From: SIG587 sp045544035
Lineage (GTDB): Bacteria; Bacillota; Clostridia; Oscillospirales; Acutalibacteraceae
Reading direction: 5' to 3'
DNA length: 64,000 nucleotides
NCBI GenBank assembly: GCA_045544035.1
Contig: JAZPYE010000008.1
Coordinates: forward strand, 62,001-126,000
In this document: positions 45,785 through 52,412 of the stretch, piece after piece
Position numbering within the stretch: position 1 is the stretch's first letter
Layout: every line of letters starts with the position of its first letter
Program-made: the position numbers and the translations under genes
Notes under the pieces: model-generated
The model's database searches: none
The model's input: only the letters and a program-made list of their open reading frames with translations
What the model was told of the DNA's origin: nothing

Positions 45785-48373
45785 ATGATATGGCATAATG
45801 CAGATGCCAATTCAGTTCTACACGAATTTAATGTTGATGCCGAAAAAGGTCTGCCACGCGGTGTTGCGGAGCAGCGCCTTTTGGAATATGGTCCAAACGC
45901 TATAACCGACACTAAAGACAGCACCTTTTGGGGGTGCGTTTTGTCACAGTTTAAAAACGTTTATATAATTGTTTTGGCTGTTATTTCTGTGATTTTCGGC
46001 GTTCTTTCTTTCAGCGACACAATGCACGGCGCAAATTGGTGGGATTCGGTTGCTGTTTTGCTGGTTCTCGTTGCAACAGCCCTTGTTAGCGCGTTTTTTG
46101 AAAAGAAATCACAGGAGGTTTTTTCCTCTCTTAATGAAATTTCAATGAGCACATGCGAGGTTATTCGTGACAGCGTTACGATGAACATTCCTGCAAAGGA
46201 TTTGGTTCCTGGAGATATTGTTTGCCTTAAATTCGGAAACTATATCCCTGCCGATGGCAGAATTATTTGTGCAAACGAATTCAGGTGCAACGAAGCCATG
46301 CTCACAGGCGAAATGGTGCCTGCCGAAAAAAATCCTTATGCCCTGCTTGATAGCATTGCGCCTGTTAATGCCCGCTGCAATATGGTTTTTGCAGGCTGTT
46401 CGGTTATCCACGGAAACGCTAAAATCGTTGTTACCGACACGGGGCTTAACACCGAAATCGGAAAAAAATCCATCATTTTAAAGGATTCGGGCGAGGAAAA
46501 ATCCACAATAACCGAGCATCTCGGTGTTTTTGCAAAGATTTTTAATGTGATTTCCCTCGTTATTTGTTCGCTTTTCTTTATATTAAGTTTACTGCTAACC
46601 CTCTCACAACTTGGCTTTGTTACACGTTTTTTTGAAAATTTGCTTATTTCCCTTTCCCTTGTTGTTGCCGCCATTCCCGAATCACTTCTTGCCATTAACG
46701 GCGTTGTCATTGCAATGGGTGTCACCCGCCTGCTCTCGGGCAACATTGTGCCAAAGAAAATTGCATCCCTTGAAAAAATGAGCGGTATTTCGGTTATCTG
46801 CACCGATAAAACAGGTATTCTCACCACCAACAATATGGTGCTTTCTAAAATATTTATGGGCAACGATGTTATTGAGGTTTCAGAGAACCTTGATGACAAA
46901 AGCGCTTTGCTTTTAAAGCTTGCTCTTATGTGCACCGAATCCTCAAACGATGAACTGCACCCCACAAATCAAATTGATGAGGCTGTGCTTAATGCCAGCA
47001 TCCGCCTGCTTAATATGAACAAAAAGGGCTGTGATAATCTTTATCCTCCCCTTATGAGCATCCCCTTTGACCCCGAAAGAAAGCTTATGACCACCGTTAA
47101 TATGCTTGACGGAAATCCCGTTGCCGTTGTCAAGGGCGCCCCTGAGGCCGTGCTTAAATATTGCACAGGAAACTATGATGACTATCTCAAAGCAATCGAT
47201 TCCTTTGCCAATGAATCACTCCATGTGATTTGCATTGCGGTAAAGGTGCTTGATGAAATTCCTGCCATATTGAGGCCTGAGCTTCTTGAAAGCGATTTAA
47301 ATGTGGTTGGCCTTCTTGCAATGACAGATAATGTTCAAAACGATGTTTTGGAATACGTTAAAATCGGTACAGAGGCAGGCATTAAAACGGTTATGTTTAC
47401 CGGTGACCATTTGAGCACCGCCAAAGCCGTTGCCGAGGACCTTGGCATTTTAAAGGAAAATGAAATGGCAATAACCGGCGAGGAGCTTCGCGCAATGAGT
47501 GATGAGGAACTTGCCGAAATTATTGAAAGCTGCTCTGTTTTTGCCAGAGTTAATTCCAGTGATAAGCTGCGCATCATAAAGGCATGGCAGGCAAAGGAGC
47601 GCACCGTTGCGGTAACAGGAACCGATGTTGAAGATGCAAATGCTTTGCAAATTGCCGACATCGGCTTTGCAATGGGCAAAACCAGCACCGATGTGGCTCA
47701 AGGCGCCTGCGATGTTTTGGTAACCGATAATCATTTCTCGGGCATTGTGCGTGCAATTCTTCGCTCCCGTGGTCTTTTTGATAATATTAAAAAATGTGTT
47801 CACTATCTGCTTGCCTGCAACCTGGCAGAGCTTCTTTGCGTTCTTCTTTGCGTTATAATATTTAAGATTCCGCCACTTGCGGCAGTGCATCTCCTGCTCA
47901 TAAATCTTATAACCGACTTCTTCCCTGCTATTGCTCTCGGCTCACAGCCGACCGATTTAAGCACAAAACAGCAGGCTCCCAAAAAGCGTTACGCCACGGT
48001 TTTCGACAGCACCATTTCTCCCCTTGCAATTTCACAAACGGTGATACTCACCGTTTTGAGTGTTATTGCTTTTGGAATCGGCGGAAGCGGCCTTGTATTT
48101 GCCACCCTTTCACTTTGCCAAATTGCAGTCTCCCTCAATCTTTCGAGTGACCGTTCGATTATTCACCTTGATTTCCTTAGAAACAAAAATCTATGCATCA
48201 CAGCCGCCGTGTGCTTTGTCTTTGTAATTCTAATGGTGATAACTCCGTTAGCACGTGTGTTCGCTCTTAATTCAGTCGGCTTTATTGGCCTGCTTTTCGT
48301 GCTGCTCTTTGTAGCCCTCACTTTAGGAGTCGGCGAGTTATTTAAATATCTTAAACCAAAATTCATTAAATAA
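45785..48373 (+). CDS. P2-type cation-transporting ATPase with altered P-domain motifs
   Basis: 862 residues in a Ca2+-ATPase-like layout: cation ATPase N domain, actuator TGEM (174-177), TM4 VVAAIPES (P298, E299), phosphorylation motif CTDKTGILT (D341), KGAPE, then TM5 CNLAELLC and TM6 NLITDFFPAIALG. The transmembrane cation ligands of SERCA appear kept. The hinge motif TGDGVNDAPAL reads TGTDVEDANAL (T611-L621), so the Mg-binding Asp and the Asn are replaced; DPPR is also absent (MTDNVQND). The family moves Ca2+, Mn2+ or similar. Co-transcribed with an iron-type DtxR regulator, so Fe(II) or Mn(II) efflux is possible, but activity is uncertain. Confidence 0.82.
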   Translation: MIWHNADANSVLHEFNVDAEKGLPRGVAEQRLLEYGPNAITDTKDSTFWGCVLSQFKNVYIIVLAVISVIFGVLSFSDTMHGANWWDSVAVLLVLVATALVSAFFEKKSQEVFSSLNEISMSTCEVIRDSVTMNIPAKDLVPGDIVCLKFGNYIPADGRIICANEFRCNEAMLTGEMVPAEKNPYALLDSIAPVNARCNMVFAGCSVIHGNAKIVVTDTGLNTEIGKKSIILKDSGEEKSTITEHLGVFAKIFNVISLVICSLFFILSLLLTLSQLGFVTRFFENLLISLSLVVAAIPESLLAINGVVIAMGVTRLLSGNIVPKKIASLEKMSGISVICTDKTGILTTNNMVLSKIFMGNDVIEVSENLDDKSALLLKLALMCTESSNDELHPTNQIDEAVLNASIRLLNMNKKGCDNLYPPLMSIPFDPERKLMTTVNMLDGNPVAVVKGAPEAVLKYCTGNYDDYLKAIDSFANESLHVICIAVKVLDEIPAILRPELLESDLNVVGLLAMTDNVQNDVLEYVKIGTEAGIKTVMFTGDHLSTAKAVAEDLGILKENEMAITGEELRAMSDEELAEIIESCSVFARVNSSDKLRIIKAWQAKERTVAVTGTDVEDANALQIADIGFAMGKTSTDVAQGACDVLVTDNHFSGIVRAILRSRGLFDNIKKCVHYLLACNLAELLCVLLCVIIFKIPPLAAVHLLLINLITDFFPAIALGSQPTDLSTKQQAPKKRYATVFDSTISPLAISQTVILTVLSVIAFGIGGSGLVFATLSLCQIAVSLNLSSDRSIIHLDFLRNKNLCITAAVCFVFVILMVITPLARVFALNSVGFIGLLFVLLFVALTLGVGELFKYLKPKFIK

Positions 48374-48377
48374 TAGG

Positions 48378-48410
48378 AAAAACCGCATTAAAAATTTAAT
48401 GCGGTTTTTT
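48378..48410 (+). terminator. Intrinsic terminator after the P-type ATPase gene
   Basis: AAAAACCGCATTAAA stem with AAT-rich loop and complementary TAATGCGGTTTTT, followed by T residues. Confidence 0.8.
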
Positions 48411-48412
48411 AA

Positions 48413-48441
48413 TTGACAAAAAAGCTTTTATGTCATATAAT
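48413..48441 (+). promoter_or_regulatory. Perfect consensus promoter of the tRNA-Pro region
   Basis: TTGACA (48413-48418), 17-nt spacer, TATAAT (48436-48441). It is the strongest promoter in this part of the window and reads into the truncated tRNA copy, the structured repeats and the intact tRNA-Pro. Confidence 0.85.
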
Positions 48442-48482
48442 AATGTGAGTTAAAAACGGTTTGACCTGAATTTTAATATATC

Positions 48483-48505
48483 GAGGCGTGGCTCAGTTTG
48501 GTAGT
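48483..48505 (+). pseudogene. Truncated copy of tRNA-Pro (5' end to D-loop)
   Basis: The 23 nt CGAGGCG...GGTAG are identical to the first 23 nt of the intact tRNA-Pro gene at 48683; identity also includes most of TAATATxT just upstream. After GGTAG the sequence leaves the tRNA and enters a 9-bp hairpin. No matching anticodon, T arm or 3' acceptor strand follows, so it cannot be a working tRNA. Confidence 0.8.
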
Positions 48506-48550
48506 TTTTGACCGAGCGCACTCGGTGAGTGATGAAGCGATGGTCAAAAA
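48505..48550 (+). repeat. Hairpin between the tRNA fragment and the 61-nt repeat
   Basis: TTTTTGACC (48505-48513) pairs with GGTCAAAAA (48542-48550); inside, CCGAG-CGCA-CTCGG (48512-48525) can form a competing small hairpin. Would be part of the transcript from the consensus promoter. Confidence 0.6.
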
Positions 48551-48611
48551 GGCGCCGCGGTCAAAGTTCATAGGTGTTTAGAGCCGTGATGAACTTTGGG
48601 CACCGCAAGAG
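48551..48611 (+). repeat. 61-nt hairpin repeat, copy A
   Basis: 60 of 61 bases match copy B at 52027-52087; the single difference (T/C at 48575) lies in the loop. CAAAGTTCAT pairs with ATGAACTTTG (10 bp), extended by GCGGT/ACCGC. Conservation of the arms and variation in the loop suggest selection on structure. Not a known riboswitch or tRNA that I recognise. Confidence 0.75.
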
Positions 48612-48682
48612 TAGCGGAGTAGCAGCGCTCTTTTGCTAAATATATTTGCATTACATTCTTAAATTTCTAAAACCTAATATGT

Positions 48683-48759
48683 CGAGGCGTGGCTCAGTTT
48701 GGTAGAGCGCTGCGTTCGGGACGCAGAGGCCGCAGGTTCGAATCCTGTCGCCTCGACCA
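48683..48759 (+). tRNA. tRNA-Pro (anticodon CGG)
   Basis: 77 nt including the encoded CCA. Acceptor CGAGGCG/CGCCTCG pairs perfectly. D arm GGCTCAGTTTGGTAGAGC, anticodon arm CTGCG-TTCGGGA-CGCAG giving anticodon CGG, and T arm GCAGG-TTCGAAT-CCTGT are all present. Decodes CCG. Confidence 0.96.
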
Positions 48760-48763
48760 TGTT

Positions 48764-48806
48764 GATTGTTCTTAACGGACTTGAGCTGTTAAGAACAATC
48801 TTTTTT
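48764..48806 (+). terminator. Intrinsic terminator after tRNA-Pro
   Basis: GATTGTTCTTAAC/GTTAAGAACAATC 13-bp stem with a loop of about 11 nt and six T residues. Confidence 0.85.
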
Positions 48807-48823
48807 ATGCACATCAGTATTTT

Positions 48824-49279
48824 CTATGTATCGGAGCAGGTAACGGTAACGACCGGTTTGCTTATATTTACGGCATAGTTACTGTTTTTACCTACATAAA
48901 GACTAATAGACTTACCTGTTTCTTGAGGCAATTGGGAAAGAGTTGCGTAATAACCGCTGTATTGATTTGCAACTGTTCGAAGGTATAGTCCTTGTTTTCC
49001 GTCAAGCATCATACTGTTAGTAGAAGTGAGAGAATACAGACCCACATTACTTAAATTCTTAATATTTGAGAAGACCGTTTTATACAAGTAATTATTGTGC
49101 TTATAATACACAGTCAGGTTATCAGAATAAGCATACCGATTATCATCATAGCTTCTAATTGGAAGTGTTGCCGCTTCGCTTTAGGCTGCATACGACGTCA
49201 TCGGCAGTATACCCACCATCAGCACAAGTGCCAGTACAAGGCTGAATATTCTGTTTGAAAGTTTGAATTTTGTTTTCAT
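48824..49279 (-). pseudogene. Small secreted protein gene interrupted by an in-frame stop
   Basis: ATG at 49279, after GAGGAAACGAT, begins MKTKFKLSNRIFSLVLALVL, a clear Sec signal peptide ending MTSYAA. The next codon (49183-49181) is TAA. The same frame continues without further stops for 118 codons (SEAATLPIRSYDDNRYAYSD, then YYKHNNYLYKTVF) to 48824, which looks like a coherent secreted domain of unknown family. The tail could restart at a GTG at 49111, but it would lack the signal. A recent nonsense mutation, or a sequencing error, explains it best. Confidence 0.7.
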
Positions 49280-49342
49280 ATCGTTTCCTCAGTATCGGGA
49301 TTATGTGAATCGGCATATCGCCGCTTATTTCAAGTAAGGTTA

Positions 49343-50050
49343 TTAGGCTTCTTTCTTTAAAAGAGCATCTTGTGCTTCACTGAGCGTCTTCTCATTCTTT
49401 TCCTTAACAAAGCCTGTAAATGCTTCCAGCACTCGCTTGCTGATTTCACGACAGTCTTTATCCAAAACCTTCTGAATTTCCTCCTGCCGTGTTTTTTCAT
49501 CAATGTTGTAGATGCTCAAAATTTGGTTAAGTGCTCCCGAGAGCCTCATTTTCAAAGGAATGTTTGCATCGGTTGGAACAATGGCGGAATATTGGAGTCC
49601 CTGTATCAGAAGCTCTGCTTGATGAAACTGTTCATCCGCCCAGCCAACGCATTCCGCCGCAAAGATCTTCTTTGCTCGATCAGCGTGATTTTGGCGCAGA
49701 TGATTGCGACAAAGTTCACTTTGGAAGGTAGCAATAAAGAAATCTCTTGCAATATCACTTTCTTCACAGGCTACGGCGACAGTCATCGTTTCCAGACAGA
49801 TAGAGGCCGCCGAGCCGATACCTTTATCGATTTCCGCCTTTAGCATATTCCACTGAAAGTTGCATAATTCCTCAACGATTGTTAGTAGCAAATGCTCTTT
49901 ACTCTTAAAATAATATGTAATATTACCGGTACTAAGTCCCAGTTTTTCCGCAATCATTCGTGGAGAAGTATTGGAAAAGCCTTCCGTAAAAAAGAACTCA
50001 GATGCCGTTTGTATGATCTCATATTTTGTGGTCGTTCCTGCACGAGCCAT
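49343..50050 (-). CDS. TetR/AcrR-family transcriptional regulator
   Basis: 235 residues. N-terminal helix-turn-helix typical of TetR: TKYEIIQTASEFFFTEGFSN, then MIAEKLGLSTGNITYYFKSK and EHLLL. The C-terminal ligand-binding domain is not assignable. Divergent from a MATE efflux gene, with tandem TTGCAC palindromes between them, so it probably represses both itself and the pump. ATG follows GAGGTGATAT-type sequence. Confidence 0.9.
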   Translation of the reverse strand: MARAGTTTKYEIIQTASEFFFTEGFSNTSPRMIAEKLGLSTGNITYYFKSKEHLLLTIVEELCNFQWNMLKAEIDKGIGSAASICLETMTVAVACEESDIARDFFIATFQSELCRNHLRQNHADRAKKIFAAECVGWADEQFHQAELLIQGLQYSAIVPTDANIPLKMRLSGALNQILSIYNIDEKTRQEEIQKVLDKDCREISKRVLEAFTGFVKEKNEKTLSEAQDALLKKEA

Positions 50051-50090
50051 ATCATCACCTCTTGGTTATAGAGTTAAAGCAAACAATAAT

Positions 50091-50119
50091 TTGCACCAGT
50101 GCAATTTGCACTAATGCAA
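50091..50119. promoter_or_regulatory. Tandem palindromic operators, probable TetR-family sites
   Basis: TTGCACCAGTGCAA (50091-50104, palindrome with 2-nt centre) and TTGCACTAATGCAA (50106-50119, one mismatch) are centred 15 bp apart in the TetR/MATE intergenic region. Confidence 0.65.
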
Positions 50120-50208
50120 ATATAACATATAGTCACTGAAATTGTAATAATTTTCGCAAATTTTCAAAACTGTTCTGAAAAAAATTATAATTAAAAACAT
50201 CTGACAAC

Positions 50209-50237
50209 TTGAATTATAAACGCAAATGTTATACAAT
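50209..50237 (+). promoter_or_regulatory. Promoter of the MATE gene
   Basis: TTGAAT (50209-50214), 17-nt spacer, TACAAT (50232-50237), 35 nt upstream of the start. Confidence 0.6.
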
Positions 50238-50272
50238 ATACATTGCAATTTTTAATTTTACGGAGCGTATTT

Positions 50273-51667
50273 ATGAGCGATAACAAAGAAATGCTCGGCA
50301 CAGCACCGATTGGTAAACTGCTGTTCAAACTGGCAGTACCGACGGTGGTTGCCCAGCTTATCAATATGCTATACAATATCGTTGACCGGATCTATATCGG
50401 TCACATGCCGGGTGATGGAAGCCTTGCGCTTACAGGTGTCGGCGTATGTATGCCGATCATTATGATCATCTCGGCATTTGCGGCACTGATTGCCTCAGGC
50501 GGCGCGCCGAAGGCATCTATCTCAATGGGCGAGGGTGACAACGACTCTGCTGAAAAAATAATGGGCGGTTGTTTTTCTCTGCAACTGATTATCTCTGCCG
50601 TTCTGACCGCCGTTTTGCTGATTTGGAATAAAGACCTACTTTTGATGTTCGGCGCAAGCGAAAACACCATCGGCTACGCCAACGATTATATGAACATTTA
50701 TGCCATCGGTACTGTGTTCGTTCAATTAACACTCGGTATGGGCTCATTTATCACAGCACAGGGCTATACCAAAATCAGTATGATTACAGTGCTTATAGGT
50801 GCTGTCAGCAATATTATTCTCGACCCTATTTTTATTTTCGGTTTCAATATGGGTGTTAAAGGAGCGGCGCTTGCCACTATTTTGTCCCAAGCTATTTCTT
50901 GCGTTTGGGTGCTTACCTTCCTTTGCGGTAAGAGAACCTATCTGAAACTCAAAAGGCAAAATCTCCGCATAGATGGAAAACTTGTTTTCCCTTGTATTGC
51001 TCTTGGAACGGCAACCTTTATTATGCAAAGCAGTGAAAGTGTCATCTCGGTTTGCTTCAATTCTTCGCTCTTAAAATACGGCGGTGACATTGCAGTAGGC
51101 GCTATGACCATACTTACAAGCGTAATGCAGTTTGCAATGTTACCAATGCAAGGTATTGCGCAGGGCGCTCAGCCGATTCTTAGCTATAACTTCGGTGCTA
51201 AAAATGTGGGGCGTGTAAAGAAAACCTATAGGCTGTTGCTTATATCTTGTCTCACCTACTCCTTTATCATTTGGGGAGCAATCATGCTGTTGCCGCAAAT
51301 GTTTGCAGGGATATTTACACCAGATACGGCACTCATTGATTTCACAGCGAAAGCACTTCGTATTTATTGCGGTGTGATGTGCATCTTCGGTATTCAGATT
51401 GCTTGCCAAATGACCTTTGTATCTATCGGCAATGCACCTTGTTCCATCATTGTGGCGATTGTTCGCAAGTTTGTTCTGCTCTTACCGCTTATCTACCTGA
51501 TGCCGCAACTGATTGCGGATAAGACAATGGGTGTTTATACGGCAGAGCCTGTGGCCGATGTGATAGCCGTAACTTTTACCGCTATCCTTTTCACCGTTCA
51601 ATTTAAGAAGGCATTAAAATCTCTAAGGGTAGAAAATTCGATGGAACTAACCCAAGATTACCACTAA
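50273..51667 (+). CDS. MATE-family multidrug efflux transporter
   Basis: 464 residues with about twelve hydrophobic segments. Typical MATE N-terminus: LGTAPIGKLLFKLAVPTVVA followed by INMLYNIVDRIYIGHMPG. The two internal halves repeat the pattern (GIAQGAQPILSYNFGAKN is the standard loop in the second half). Exports cationic drugs or metabolites using Na+ or H+. ATG at 50273 follows CGGAG. Divergently regulated by the TetR gene. It may be part of a transferred segment between the 61-nt repeats. Confidence 0.92.
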   Translation: MSDNKEMLGTAPIGKLLFKLAVPTVVAQLINMLYNIVDRIYIGHMPGDGSLALTGVGVCMPIIMIISAFAALIASGGAPKASISMGEGDNDSAEKIMGGCFSLQLIISAVLTAVLLIWNKDLLLMFGASENTIGYANDYMNIYAIGTVFVQLTLGMGSFITAQGYTKISMITVLIGAVSNIILDPIFIFGFNMGVKGAALATILSQAISCVWVLTFLCGKRTYLKLKRQNLRIDGKLVFPCIALGTATFIMQSSESVISVCFNSSLLKYGGDIAVGAMTILTSVMQFAMLPMQGIAQGAQPILSYNFGAKNVGRVKKTYRLLLISCLTYSFIIWGAIMLLPQMFAGIFTPDTALIDFTAKALRIYCGVMCIFGIQIACQMTFVSIGNAPCSIIVAIVRKFVLLLPLIYLMPQLIADKTMGVYTAEPVADVIAVTFTAILFTVQFKKALKSLRVENSMELTQDYH

Positions 51668-51715
51668 AATATCGAATGCTTTTTCTTTGGTTAATGCGTA
51701 GTAAATTTTACACAC

Positions 51716-51744
51716 TTGAATTTAAGGCACAAATAATATATAAT
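51716..51744 (+). promoter_or_regulatory. Consensus-like promoter without an obvious gene
   Basis: TTGAAT (51716-51721), 17-nt spacer, TATAAT (51739-51744). It reads into the 51750-52110 region, which contains a small ORF and the 61-nt repeat copy B. Confidence 0.65.
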
Positions 51745-51769
51745 ACCGATACAGTTGGCAAGAGATAAA

Positions 51770-51928
51770 ATGACCACATATTTTTGTTGTGTTATTTTGT
51801 TGTTTTGGTTTGGAATTATTCTTGTTTCCACGGCCACATTTCATCCCACAGTGCGATTTGGAGCAGGCGTAAACAGTGGAGAAAAGATGCGGGGAGACAA
51901 TATTTTGGCTGAGCAGAAAGCCTTATAA
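51770..51928 (+). CDS. Possible 52-residue membrane peptide
   Basis: ATG at 51770 opens an ORF of 52 codons: a hydrophobic N-terminus (CVILLFWFGIILVSTA) followed by a polar tail (FHPTVRFGAGVNSGEKMRGD). The only upstream ribosome-binding hint is AAGAGA. A good promoter lies just upstream. No family recognised. It may instead be part of a noncoding RNA. Confidence 0.3.
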   Translation: MTTYFCCVILLFWFGIILVSTATFHPTVRFGAGVNSGEKMRGDNILAEQKAL

Positions 51929-51960
51929 ACCGCCAAAGACGGCTAAACGAGAGGCTTTCA

Positions 51961-52005
51961 GATGCGTTCGGGATGCAGGGCAACACATTCGACCGCGTCC
52001 GGTGG
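51961..52005 (+). other. Degenerate tRNA-Pro-like anticodon arm
   Basis: TGCGTTCGGGATGCAG matches 15 of 16 bases of the anticodon arm of the intact tRNA-Pro (48710-48725), followed by a partial TTCGA T-loop-like stretch. No complete tRNA can be folded. Confidence 0.4.
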
Positions 52006-52026
52006 ACGGTAAAGGGAGAATTTGTT

Positions 52027-52087
52027 GGCGCCGCGGTCAAAGTTCATAGGCGTTTAGAGCCGTGATGAACTTTGGGCACCGCAAGAG
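52027..52087 (+). repeat. 61-nt hairpin repeat, copy B
   Basis: Same sequence as copy A (48551-48611) except one loop base, same orientation. Just downstream, GCACC (52076) and GGTGC (52097) can pair before AAATTTTTT, a possible terminator. The gap 51668-52412 holds otherwise only the promoter and small ORF upstream and the terminator-loop element downstream. Confidence 0.75.
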
Positions 52088-52183
52088 GGCCGCGCAGGTG
52101 CAAATTTTTTATGAGTTGACATTAAAAACAAGAGCGCACCGTATCCCGTAGTTTTCAACTAAAGCCATCTTTTGCGGGTGGAT

Positions 52184-52397
52184 AAAAAAAGGGTGTGTCT
52201 TTCGGAACGTACCCTTAAGGACAAAACGCCTAAAAAAGCAACTTTTTGCGGTCTAATGTGTTAAAAAGACACGGTATGCGTCAGCATTACCGTGTCTTTT
52301 CGCCTTTTATACCACTAAAAATTTATCTTTTTTAGGTGCAATCAGTTTTGTTACAAAACTGATTTATTCTTAAGAGTACGTTCCGTTCGACACACCC
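52184..52397 (-). terminator. fucO terminator whose loop carries a 189-nt element
   Basis: The arms GACACACCC (52389-52397) and GGGTGTGTC (52191-52199) form a 9-bp stem, followed on the minus strand by seven U residues (52184-52190). Its loop is the whole 189-nt element. Without the element it would be an ordinary intrinsic terminator directly after fucO. Confidence 0.75.
52200..52388. mobile_element. 189-nt terminal-inverted-repeat element, copy 1 (MITE-like or structured RNA)
   Basis: Nearly identical (186/189) to copy 2 at 53732-53920, same orientation. Terminal inverted repeats start CGGAACGTACCCTTAAGGA (52203-52221) with two mismatches in the right arm (52367-52385). Inside, CGCCTAAAAAAG pairs with CTTTTTTAGGTG, AAAAGACACGGTA with TTACCGTGTCTTTT, and CAGTTTTG with CAAAACTG, giving a cloverleaf-like fold. 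No ORF of use and no transposase. Inserted exactly between the two arms of a terminator stem. Confidence 0.7.
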
Positions 52398-52412
52398 TTT
52401 TAAATTTTAAAA

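Noticed and set aside
48483..48505. A second functional tRNA-Pro
   Set aside because: Only the first 23 nt match; no anticodon arm, T arm or acceptor partner follows, so it cannot fold as a tRNA.
49181..49183. Recoding of the TAA as an amino acid
   Set aside because: TAA ends many intact genes in this window, and known bacterial recoding of this kind uses TGA or TAG. A nonsense mutation or error is simpler.
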